A stretch of 27,168 nt of DNA from Pseudomonadota bacterium (GTDB taxonomy: Bacteria > Myxococcota > Myxococcia > Myxococcales > Myxococcaceae), in contig JAFAFL010000144.1 of NCBI GenBank assembly GCA_023423535.1, positions 1 to 27,168 of the forward strand. The letters run 5' to 3'. The notes under the pieces are model-generated. The model did no database searches. It was not told where the DNA came from and was given only the letters and a program-made list of their open reading frames with translations. How positions within the stretch are numbered: the first letter of the stretch is position 1; every line of letters starts with the position of its first letter. The position numbers were made by a program, and so were the translations under genes. Of the stretch, positions 8,580 through 15,428 are shown piece after piece.

Positions 8580-8616
8580 GGTTCGCCGGTCAGAGAAGGG
8601 CCGGGACCGGCGAACC
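8580..8616 (-). terminator. Hairpin after the three-repeat lipoprotein gene
   Basis: A 12-bp perfect stem (8580-8591 with 8605-8616) and 13-base loop begins 23 bases beyond the lipoprotein stop on the minus strand. It is a good terminator candidate, backed by the second hairpin 20 bases further on. Confidence 0.6.
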
Positions 8617-8639
8617 TGCATCACCCACCGGGCGAAGCC

Positions 8640-9665
8640 TCAGCGCCGGTACACCAGCACGTTCAGCGCCTGCTGCTGCGTCGGCCACACGCCGGCCTGG
8701 ACCGTGACCATCGGCGGGTTCTCGAAGTTCGACTCGAAGTCGTACTGCGCGCCCGCCGCCTGCACGTAGACCCGGTAGGTGCCCGGCAGGAGGTAGTCGT
8801 ACGCGACCCACGCCAGGTTGCAGGGCTGCTCGTCGCCGGCGCCGGGGTACACCCACTTGCCGTCCTCGCCGAGGAAGTTGACGTACACCTTCGTCACCCC
8901 GGCCTGCATGCAGGTCTGCCCGATGCTGCCGTTCGTCAGCTGCCACCGCACGCCCGCGCCGCCCACCGCCCACTGCAGGTCGTAGTGTGCCGACGTCGCC
9001 TGGTTCGCCTGGATGTAGAGCGGACCGTCGAACCGGTAGAGCGGGTAGTCGTACTCGTCCACCGCCAGCAGCGTCACCGTGTGCGCGCCGAGCCCGAGGT
9101 ACCGCGTGGGAACGCCGTTACCGCTCGTGCCCTGGGTGCAGAAGTAGCGGCCCTCGTCCTGACCGTCGATCCACACGTCCACGTAGCTCACGCCGGCCTG
9201 CGCACAGGTGGGGTTCATGTACTGGCCCGTGGGCGGCATCCGCCAGGTGAGGAACGCGTAGGAGGCCACCGAGTCGAGGCTCACCGTCACGTCCACGCTG
9301 CCGTCGATGGCGAACGTGCCCGAGCGCTCGTAGAGGATCTCGTTGCTGCCGCCGAGGCCCTGCAGCGTGAACAGATAGTTCTTCGCCCGGAAGTCGTGCA
9401 GCACCACGCCCGGGTAGCCGTTCACCAGGCACGGGAAGATGCCGCCGTTCTGCAGCGTCTCGCCCTCGATCACCACGCGCACCGAGTGCACGTCCGGCGT
9501 CTGCTGGCAGGTGTAGCCCGCGAACGACCAGTGGAAGGTGACGTCACCGCGGCGCGGGGTGTGCTGGGGAGGCGGGCGGTTGCCACCGTCGTTGCCATCA
9601 CCCACCACCACGCAGCCGGTGGAGAGACTCATCAGGAGGAATGCAGCGAGGAGCTTCGTGTTCAT
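8640..9665 (-). CDS. Lipoprotein with three tandem beta-rich repeats
   Basis: A 341-residue predicted lipoprotein of unknown function. ATG 9665 is chosen because MNTKLLAAFLLMSLSTGC is a clean signal with lipidation at Cys18. After a Gly/Pro linker, three repeats of about 90-100 residues follow (roughly 42-132, 137-232, 238-341). Each has a strand with Trp, then TCxQ...V.xVxVxxxG (Cys53, 154, 252), a second Cys about 25 residues on (Cys79, 176, 282), and a G-x-x-V/Y-x-V-x strand. The paired cysteines suggest one disulphide per repeat and an immunoglobulin-like or carboxypeptidase-regulatory-like sandwich. It diverges from tolQ across 175 bases and is probably displayed at the cell surface. Confidence 0.8.
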   Translation of the reverse strand: MNTKLLAAFLLMSLSTGCVVVGDGNDGGNRPPPQHTPRRGDVTFHWSFAGYTCQQTPDVHSVRVVIEGETLQNGGIFPCLVNGYPGVVLHDFRAKNYLFTLQGLGGSNEILYERSGTFAIDGSVDVTVSLDSVASYAFLTWRMPPTGQYMNPTCAQAGVSYVDVWIDGQDEGRYFCTQGTSGNGVPTRYLGLGAHTVTLLAVDEYDYPLYRFDGPLYIQANQATSAHYDLQWAVGGAGVRWQLTNGSIGQTCMQAGVTKVYVNFLGEDGKWVYPGAGDEQPCNLAWVAYDYLLPGTYRVYVQAAGAQYDFESNFENPPMVTVQAGVWPTQQQALNVLVYRR

Positions 9666-9840
9666 GGCGGTATTCCCTTCGGGAGGCACCGTCGACGTCG
9701 TCGGCAACCGTTCGGACGCCTGGGCCCTTCTTCTATTCAACGCGCCGCATGATCGCGATCTCCTACACAGCGGCCGGCCGTTCTGCCGGCAGGGGCGTTT
9801 GTTTGACCCACCCTGTAGCGGGTGCTACCGGGAGGGCACG

Positions 9841-10548
9841 ATGAACTCGGCTTTCTCCGGCGCGCTCGCCTCCTTCTCGGCGATGGACATCATCTCCGAG
9901 GCCTCCGTCATCGAGCTGTTCGTGCTCGTCGCGCTGCTCGCCGCCTCGGTCGTGTCGTGGGCGGTGATCGCGCTGAAGGCCCGGCAGCTCTCGAACGCCC
10001 GCAGGCAGTCGGTCGTCTTCCTCGGCGCGTTCTGGAAGGCGTCGCGGCTCGAGGCCATCTACCAGACCTCGCAGGAGCTCGATTCGTCGCCGGTCTCCAA
10101 GGTCTTCCGCGCCGGCTACGAGGAGCTCTCGCGGCTCTCGCAGGCGCGGGACGGCAAGGACGCGGCGCTCGGGGACAGGCTGGGCGGGATCGAGAACGTG
10201 GAGCGCGCGCTGAACCGCGCTTCGACCTCGGAGATCACCGCGCTCGAGCAGAACGTGCAGTTCCTCGGCACCGTGGGTGCGACCTCTCCCTTCATCGGCC
10301 TCTTCGGCACGGTGGTGGGCATCCTCTCCGCGTTCCAGGAGATCGCGGCGGCGGGCAAGGCGGACCTGGCGACGGTGACCGCGCCCATCGGCAACGCGCT
10401 GTTCGCCACCGCGGCGGGCCTCTTCGCGGCGATCCCCGCGGTCATCGCGTACAACCACTTCGTCTCGCGGATCCGGATCTTCGACACCGAGATGTCGAAC
10501 TTCTCGGCGGACTTCCTCAACATCGTGAAGCGGCACTTCTTCAAGTAG
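9841..10548 (+). CDS. tolQ: TolQ/ExbB-family proton channel protein
   Basis: A 235-residue inner-membrane protein of the MotA/TolQ/ExbB family, which with TolR forms the proton-driven motor that energises TolA/TonB. Three membrane segments are visible at about 22-44, 141-168 and 184-206, with a cytoplasmic loop (50-130) in between. The conserved helix starts GATSPFIGLFGTVVGI and the third segment is IGNALFATAAGLFAAIPAV, both characteristic. GGGAGGG lies five bases before ATG 9841. It is first in a four-gene cluster with tolR, tolA/tonB and tolB. TolQ rather than ExbB is preferred because tolB follows in the cluster. Confidence 0.92.
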   Translation: MNSAFSGALASFSAMDIISEASVIELFVLVALLAASVVSWAVIALKARQLSNARRQSVVFLGAFWKASRLEAIYQTSQELDSSPVSKVFRAGYEELSRLSQARDGKDAALGDRLGGIENVERALNRASTSEITALEQNVQFLGTVGATSPFIGLFGTVVGILSAFQEIAAAGKADLATVTAPIGNALFATAAGLFAAIPAVIAYNHFVSRIRIFDTEMSNFSADFLNIVKRHFFK

Positions 10549-10566
10549 CCAGGCGGAGCGCGCGCG

Positions 10567-11034
10567 ATGGGAATGAGCACGGGCGGTGGCGGTCGCGGAG
10601 GCCGCACCACGATGAGCGAGATCAACGTCACGCCGCTGGTGGACGTGATGCTGGTGCTCCTCATCATCTTCATGATCACCGCGCCCCTCATCCAGCAGGG
10701 CGTGAAGGTGGACCTGCCGGAGGCGAAGGCGGCGCCGGTGGAGGCGACGGACAAGAAGCTCGTCCTCTCCATCGACTCGGCGCAGAAGGTCTACATCGGC
10801 GAGGCGGAGGTCGCGCTGGCGGAGCTCGAGCAGAAGCTGCGCGCGAACGCGAAGGCGCAAGCCGACAAGGAGCTCTACCTGCACGCGGACCGGAACATCC
10901 CCTACGGCACCGTCGTCGAAGTGATGGCCGCGGCGCAGCGCGCGGGCGTGACGAACCTCGGGATGATCACCGATCCGACGAACGCCAACGCGAAGGCGGG
11001 CGCGGACGCGAAGAAGAAGGAAGCACGCCGGTAA
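10567..11034 (+). CDS. tolR: TolR/ExbD-family protein
   Basis: A 155-residue inner-membrane protein, the ExbD/TolR partner of TolQ. After a glycine-rich N-terminus, residues 18-43 are SEINVTPLVDVMLVLLIIFM and onwards; Asp26 is the membrane aspartate that carries protons in this family. The periplasmic domain (about 46-145) has the usual LPEA and YLHADRNIPYGTVVEVMAAAQRAG signatures. The gene starts 18 bases after tolQ with AGGCGGAG upstream; ATG 10573 is an alternative start two codons in. The Lys/Ala-rich end differs from E. coli TolR but is common in this lineage. Confidence 0.92.
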   Translation: MGMSTGGGGRGGRTTMSEINVTPLVDVMLVLLIIFMITAPLIQQGVKVDLPEAKAAPVEATDKKLVLSIDSAQKVYIGEAEVALAELEQKLRANAKAQADKELYLHADRNIPYGTVVEVMAAAQRAGVTNLGMITDPTNANAKAGADAKKKEARR

Positions 11035-11039
11035 GCGAG

Positions 11040-11825
11040 ATGGGCCCCTCCAACGTCAACAGCCTGCTGCAGCCCGCGCGCACGCCGATGCTCGGCGTGT
11101 TCATCGGCGCGTCGGTGGGCCTGCACGTGGTCGTGGCGCTGGTGGCGGTGCTGCTGGGCAAGTTCGACCGCTCGCCGCGGATCGTGCTCGACCAGGAGCC
11201 GATCAAGGCGTCCCTGGTCCGGCTCGGCAAAGAGCGCGATCAGCGGCTGCTGCCCCGACAGGAGAGCGCGCCGCCTCCACCGAAGGAAGTGAAGGCCCCG
11301 CCGAAGCCGCCGGATCCCCAGCCCGCGCCGGTGCCCGCGGTGGCGCCCTCCCCTGCCGCGGTCGCGCTGCCCGGGGTGAAGCCACAGCCGCAGCCCGCGC
11401 CGCAGCCGGGCGCGAAGACCGGAGAGACGCAGCAGAAGCCGCGCTCCTTGGCGGACGCGTTCAACCGCGCGGCCTCGAAGCCGGAGGAGCTCGAGGGCGC
11501 GGCGGATGGAGATCCCTTCGGCGACTCCGCGATCCAGGAGGGCGAGCGCTACTTCGGCGCTCTCCGCGCGCAGATCCGCCGCTACTACGACGTGTCGAAG
11601 ACCATTGCGGATGGGGAGCGCATTCACCTCAGGGCGGAGGTGCTCATCCGCATCGGCCGCGGTGGCGAGCTGCTCGATGCGAAGCTCGCGCGCGCCTCCG
11701 GCAACGAACTCTTCGACTCCGCGGTGCTCGCCGCCGCGAAGCGTGCCTCGCCCTTTTCGCCTCCGCCGGATCACCTGCGCTCGAATCTCGATGCGAAGGG
11801 GATCCTCCTCGAATTCCGGCCGTAG
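11040..11825 (+). CDS. tolA: TolA/TonB-type periplasm-spanning protein
   Basis: A 261-residue protein with one membrane anchor (about 18-40) carrying the Ser/His pair seen in TolA and TonB anchors (SVGLHVVVALVAVLLG). A proline-rich stretch follows (77-134: APPPPKE, KPPDPQPAPVP, KPQPQPAPQPG), then a C-terminal TonB/TolA-like domain (about 168-261). In that domain FDSAVLAAAKRASPFSPPP recalls the energy-transducer fold. It connects the TolQ-TolR motor to outer-membrane partners. The proline-rich spacer looks more like TonB, while the gene order (before tolB) says TolA; I name it by context. Only five bases separate it from tolR. Confidence 0.82.
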   Translation: MGPSNVNSLLQPARTPMLGVFIGASVGLHVVVALVAVLLGKFDRSPRIVLDQEPIKASLVRLGKERDQRLLPRQESAPPPPKEVKAPPKPPDPQPAPVPAVAPSPAAVALPGVKPQPQPAPQPGAKTGETQQKPRSLADAFNRAASKPEELEGAADGDPFGDSAIQEGERYFGALRAQIRRYYDVSKTIADGERIHLRAEVLIRIGRGGELLDAKLARASGNELFDSAVLAAAKRASPFSPPPDHLRSNLDAKGILLEFRP

Positions 11826-11874
11826 CCCGCCGTCACTCGGCAGGTACGGCTTCCTCCGGTCCAAGGATGTGAAC

Positions 11875-13161
11875 GTGACCCTCCGCTCCGCGCTGTCCGT
11901 CGTCCTGCTGCTCCTCACTTCCTTCGCCACCGCCGCGCAGGCGCAGGTTCGCCTCGAGATCTCCGGCGCCAACTTCCGGCCCATGCCCGTCGCCGCGCCC
12001 GCGCCGCTGGTGCAGGGCGAGGTCCCGCGCGATGCGGTGGCCGAGTTCGACGCGGCGCTGCTGCTGGATCTCGGCGCGGCGGGGATCTTCCAGGTGCTCG
12101 ACCGCAAGGGCTACCTCGCGGAGGCCGGCGAGGGCATGACCGCCGCGTCGATCAAGTTCCCGCGCTGGGTGGACGTGGGCGCGGACGCGCTGGTGAAGAC
12201 GCAGCTGAGCGTGGATGGCGGGCAGCTCCGCGGCGAGCTTCGTCTCTTCACCGTGGGCACCGGCCGCGAGGAGCTGAAGGTCACGCACGCGGTGCCGCTC
12301 GACCGGCCGCGCAGGCTCGCGCACCACATGGTGGACGCGCTCTACCGGCACTTCACCCGCGAGCCCGGTCCGTTCGAGAGCCGCATCGCCTGGGTGCGCC
12401 GCAACGGCCAGAACCGAGAGGTCTGGACCGCGGACTGGGACGGCTCCTATCCCGAGCAGATCGCCGCGGACGGGATCAACCTGCTGCCCGCGGTCGGGCC
12501 GGGCGGGATCGTGGGCTACACCTCGTACCGCTCGGGCAGGCCGGACCTCTACGTGCACCGGAACGGCAAGTCGCAGCCCATCGTGCAGACCGGCAGCATG
12601 ACCACCGGCATCGCGTTTTCGCCGGACGGCAGCCGCATCGCGTGGGCGCAGTCCGCCGGACAGGGCACGCAGCTGTGGATCGCCAACGCGGACGGCAGCG
12701 ACAAGAAGCAGCTGACCGACACGCAGTTCTTCATCAACTCCAGCCCGTCCTTCTCGCCGGACGGGAAGCGGCTCGCGTTCGTGTCCGACCGCGGCGGCTC
12801 ACCGCAGATCTACGTGATGAACGTGGACGGCTCGGGCGTGCGGCGCGTGACCTTCCAGGGGAACTACAACCAGACGCCGTCGTGGTCGCCGCGCGGGGAT
12901 CTCATCGCCTTCACCGCGCGCGACGAGCGCAACGCCTTCGACGTGTTCACCGTCGAGGTGGACACCGGGAAGATCGCGCGCGTGACGCAGGACCAGGGCA
13001 ACAACGAGGAGCCCTCGTTCTCACCCAATGGCCGGCTGCTCATCTTCAACTCCACGCGCGCCGGCGGCTCGGCGCTCGTGGTCAGCACCGTCGATGGCCG
13101 GAGCCAGACGGTGCTGCCGCTGCCGAAGGGCCACTACGTCACCGCGGACTGGGGCCGGTAG
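11875..13161 (+). CDS. tolB: Tol-Pal system beta-propeller protein TolB
   Basis: A 428-residue periplasmic protein. GTG 11875 has AAGGA about seven bases upstream and gives a clean signal peptide ending AQA around residue 23; GTG 11869 is also possible. The TolB N-terminal domain (about 25-150) binds TolA in E. coli. The rest is a six-bladed propeller with repeated PD40/WD40-like motifs: FSPDGSRIAWA, FSPDGKRLAFVSDRGG, WSPRGDLIAFTARD and FSPNGRLLIFNSTRAG. In other bacteria TolB docks with Pal during cell constriction. Here no pal follows; the next gene is convergent, three bases away. An OmpA-family lipoprotein 11 kb downstream could supply that role. Confidence 0.94.
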   Translation: MTLRSALSVVLLLLTSFATAAQAQVRLEISGANFRPMPVAAPAPLVQGEVPRDAVAEFDAALLLDLGAAGIFQVLDRKGYLAEAGEGMTAASIKFPRWVDVGADALVKTQLSVDGGQLRGELRLFTVGTGREELKVTHAVPLDRPRRLAHHMVDALYRHFTREPGPFESRIAWVRRNGQNREVWTADWDGSYPEQIAADGINLLPAVGPGGIVGYTSYRSGRPDLYVHRNGKSQPIVQTGSMTTGIAFSPDGSRIAWAQSAGQGTQLWIANADGSDKKQLTDTQFFINSSPSFSPDGKRLAFVSDRGGSPQIYVMNVDGSGVRRVTFQGNYNQTPSWSPRGDLIAFTARDERNAFDVFTVEVDTGKIARVTQDQGNNEEPSFSPNGRLLIFNSTRAGGSALVVSTVDGRSQTVLPLPKGHYVTADWGR

Positions 13162-13164
13162 GCA

Positions 13165-14226
13165 TTACTCGAAGAGCGACAACTGGCGCAGCGTGAGGAT
13201 CTTCGGATCGTTGTCGCCGGTGACGCGGAGGCGGAACGCGCCCACCGCGGGCGCCGCCTCGTCCAGATCGACCTCCGCGTAGGAGCCCACCTGCGTGGTG
13301 CCCACCGTGGCGAGCGGCTCGAACGTCACGCCGCCGTCGCTCGAGCCCTCGATGACCACGCTCGCGTTCGGCGAGTAGCTGAACTCGCGCAGCACGAGCT
13401 TGCGCAGCTTCACCGGCGACGCGAGGTCGATGCGCAGGTCCGCCGCCGCCTCACCGGGCACGAGCTTCGCCAGCCGTCCGTCCGTCACCGGGCAGGCCGC
13501 CGCGTCGAAGGTCTGCGCGCCGAACTGGCAGGCCGCACCGCGCGACACCGGCACCTTCGCCTCCCGCGCCAGGGGCACGCGCTCGCTGTGGAAGGTGTAG
13601 TCGAAGCGCGTCCCCGAGCCGCGCAGCTCCCGCGCGACGGTGAAGCCCGCCTTCAGCCCATCGAAGTCCTCGAGCACGTACTCGCTCAGCTGCACCGGCG
13701 ACGCGGGGGCGGGCGCGCTCCACACCGCGGTCCCGTCCTCGAGCGCCACGCCGATCGATCCTGCGGCCTCGAAGTCGTGCGTCTCGGAGATCTTCTTGAA
13801 CGCGACCTGCGCGCCCGGCCCGGAGTCGTCCACGGTGACCGAGCCGTTCCAGGTCTGCAGCTCGGGCACTTCGATCTGGGTGACCTGCATGAGGAAGCGC
13901 ACGCTCGCGCCGGCGCCCTTCTCCGTCTGCGGCAGCCGCAGCTCGAAGCAGCGCGCGAGCTCTCCGTTCTGCGTCTCCGCACCGGTCAGCTCGTGCTGCC
14001 AGCCGCCCTGCGCGTCGGTCTTCAGATCCTTGTAGTGGTCCGGCGCGAGGCACACGCTGTTGAGGCTGCGGTGGAGCTTCAGCGTCGTCTCCGCGAGCGG
14101 CGTCTTGTCCTCGGCGAGCGCAGTGCCCTTCACCATCACCGTGTCGGTCGGGTTCAGCGTGCTCTCGACACAGCCGACGAAGAGACCGGCAGAGAGGGCG
14201 AGTCCGGGAAGCAGCAGTCGTTTCAT
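13165..14226 (-). CDS. Lipoprotein with discoidin-like C-terminal domain
   Basis: A 353-residue predicted lipoprotein. The signal (MKRLLLPGLALSAGLFVGC) ends at Cys19, with GAGGAGA eight bases before the ATG. Residues about 28-125 look like a carboxypeptidase-regulatory/prealbumin-type sandwich (VMVKGTALAEDKTPLAETTLKL, then GGWQHELTG). Residues about 262-353 resemble an F5/8 type C (discoidin) fold: RIDLASPVKLRKLVL, VVIEGSSDGGVTFEPLATVG, then AFRLRVTG. Such domains usually bind sugars or lipids, so a surface adhesive or scaffold role is possible. Cys231 and Cys241 may pair. It is convergent with tolB and divergent from ppx. Confidence 0.8.
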   Translation of the reverse strand: MKRLLLPGLALSAGLFVGCVESTLNPTDTVMVKGTALAEDKTPLAETTLKLHRSLNSVCLAPDHYKDLKTDAQGGWQHELTGAETQNGELARCFELRLPQTEKGAGASVRFLMQVTQIEVPELQTWNGSVTVDDSGPGAQVAFKKISETHDFEAAGSIGVALEDGTAVWSAPAPASPVQLSEYVLEDFDGLKAGFTVARELRGSGTRFDYTFHSERVPLAREAKVPVSRGAACQFGAQTFDAAACPVTDGRLAKLVPGEAAADLRIDLASPVKLRKLVLREFSYSPNASVVIEGSSDGGVTFEPLATVGTTQVGSYAEVDLDEAAPAVGAFRLRVTGDNDPKILTLRQLSLFE

Positions 14227-14402
14227 GGTGACGTCTCCTCAGAGGGGTGTTCGCCGCCGGGGTAGCAAGGGCCGAACCATCGCCAAGTGCGCGAACCGAT
14301 TGAGTCTTTGCCGCGCACGCAGATCGTGCCGCCGTGCCCCCAATGACGCGCGTGACATGGGCAGAGCCGCGGCGTGGCGCGGATGTCATGGTTCTCGGAC
14401 GC

Positions 14403-15389
14403 ATGGGCAACAGCTCCGACCGGCCGGTGGCAGCGATCGACGTGGGAACGAACACGGCGCAACTGGTGGTGGCGCGGCCCCGTGCGAATGGCCTCTTCGA
14501 ACCGCTGCTGGAGCGCGCGGTGATCACGCGGCTGGGCAAGGGTGTGGACGCGACGGGCCGCCTCTCCGAGGAGGGCATGCGGCGCGCGATGGAGGCGATC
14601 TCCGGCTTCGTGTCGGAGGCGACGGCGCTGGGCGTCGAGCCGCGCGACATCGCGGCGTGCGCGACCTCTGCGTCACGCGATGCGGCGAACGGTGACGAGC
14701 TGCAGCGGCGCGTGCGCGAGGCGTGCGGTGGTGAGTTCGAGCTGGAGATCATCGGCGGCGACGACGAGGCGCGGCTCGCGTTCCTCGCGGTGCAGGGAGA
14801 CTTCGGCGGCGAAGCGGCAGGCCCGCTCGTGGCGATCGACGTGGGCGGTGGATCGACGGAGGTCGTGCTCGGTCCCGCGCGGGGCGCAGCCCTGTTTCGT
14901 CACAGCGCGCAGGTCGGTTCGGTGCGGCTGACCGAGCGCTGCGTGCCGGAAGAGGTGCTCGCCGCCGGTGCGCCTCTGAGTGAGCGCATGCTGGCGGAGA
15001 TGCGCGAAGCCGCGCGCGCTGCGTTCTCGAAAGGAGGCGTGGGGCGCACCACGGCGGATGCGCTGGCCGTCGCCGTGGCCGCCACCGCGACCTCGCTCTT
15101 CGCCGTGAGCGAAGGCCTGCCCTCCTCCACCGACACGCGCGTACACGGTGGGTTTCTCACTTTGCGCGCGGTGCGAGAAACCGTGACCCGCCTCGCGGCG
15201 ATGACTCTGCAGGCACGCCAAAGGGTTCAGGGACTCGATCCCGCGCGTGCGGACGTGGTGTGCGCAGGGGGCGTGGTGCTGGAGGCGGCGCTGGAGGCAC
15301 TCGGGCTGGAGCGGTGCCGGGTGAGCGACCGTGGGCTGAGGTGGGGAATCCTGCGAGACCGATTCGGCCAGCGCGTGGATGTCGCGTGA
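14403..15389 (+). CDS. ppx: Ppx/GppA-family exopolyphosphatase / (p)ppGpp phosphohydrolase
   Basis: A 328-residue cytoplasmic protein of the Ppx/GppA branch of the ASKHA (actin-like) superfamily, which removes phosphate from polyphosphate or pppGpp. Both nucleotide-binding loops are clear: AAIDVGTNTAQLVV (10-23) and VAIDVGGGSTEVVLG (143-157). CATSASRDAANGDELQRRV and GGDDEARLAFLAV are further family motifs. The length suits the short one-domain group (about 300-330) rather than E. coli Ppx (over 500), so substrate preference is open. ATG 14403 is preferred; ATG 14388 and GTG 14334 are in frame upstream. The next gene starts 39 bases later on the same strand. Confidence 0.9.
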   Translation: MGNSSDRPVAAIDVGTNTAQLVVARPRANGLFEPLLERAVITRLGKGVDATGRLSEEGMRRAMEAISGFVSEATALGVEPRDIAACATSASRDAANGDELQRRVREACGGEFELEIIGGDDEARLAFLAVQGDFGGEAAGPLVAIDVGGGSTEVVLGPARGAALFRHSAQVGSVRLTERCVPEEVLAAGAPLSERMLAEMREAARAAFSKGGVGRTTADALAVAVAATATSLFAVSEGLPSSTDTRVHGGFLTLRAVRETVTRLAAMTLQARQRVQGLDPARADVVCAGGVVLEAALEALGLERCRVSDRGLRWGILRDRFGQRVDVA

Positions 15390-15428
15390 GTGCCGTGCGC
15401 TGACAGGCTGCATCCGGGGAGACGAACC

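Noticed and set aside
9803..9831. TTGACC as the -35 box of a tolQ promoter
   Set aside because: The only -10 candidate at correct spacing (TACCGG) is poor and overlaps the tolQ ribosome binding site, so a usable promoter is not supported.
11040..11825. A TonB-dependent iron-uptake cassette (exbB-exbD-tonB) instead of Tol
   Set aside because: The proline-rich spacer is TonB-like, but tolB follows directly and no TonB-dependent receptor is nearby; a Tol assignment fits better, though not with certainty.
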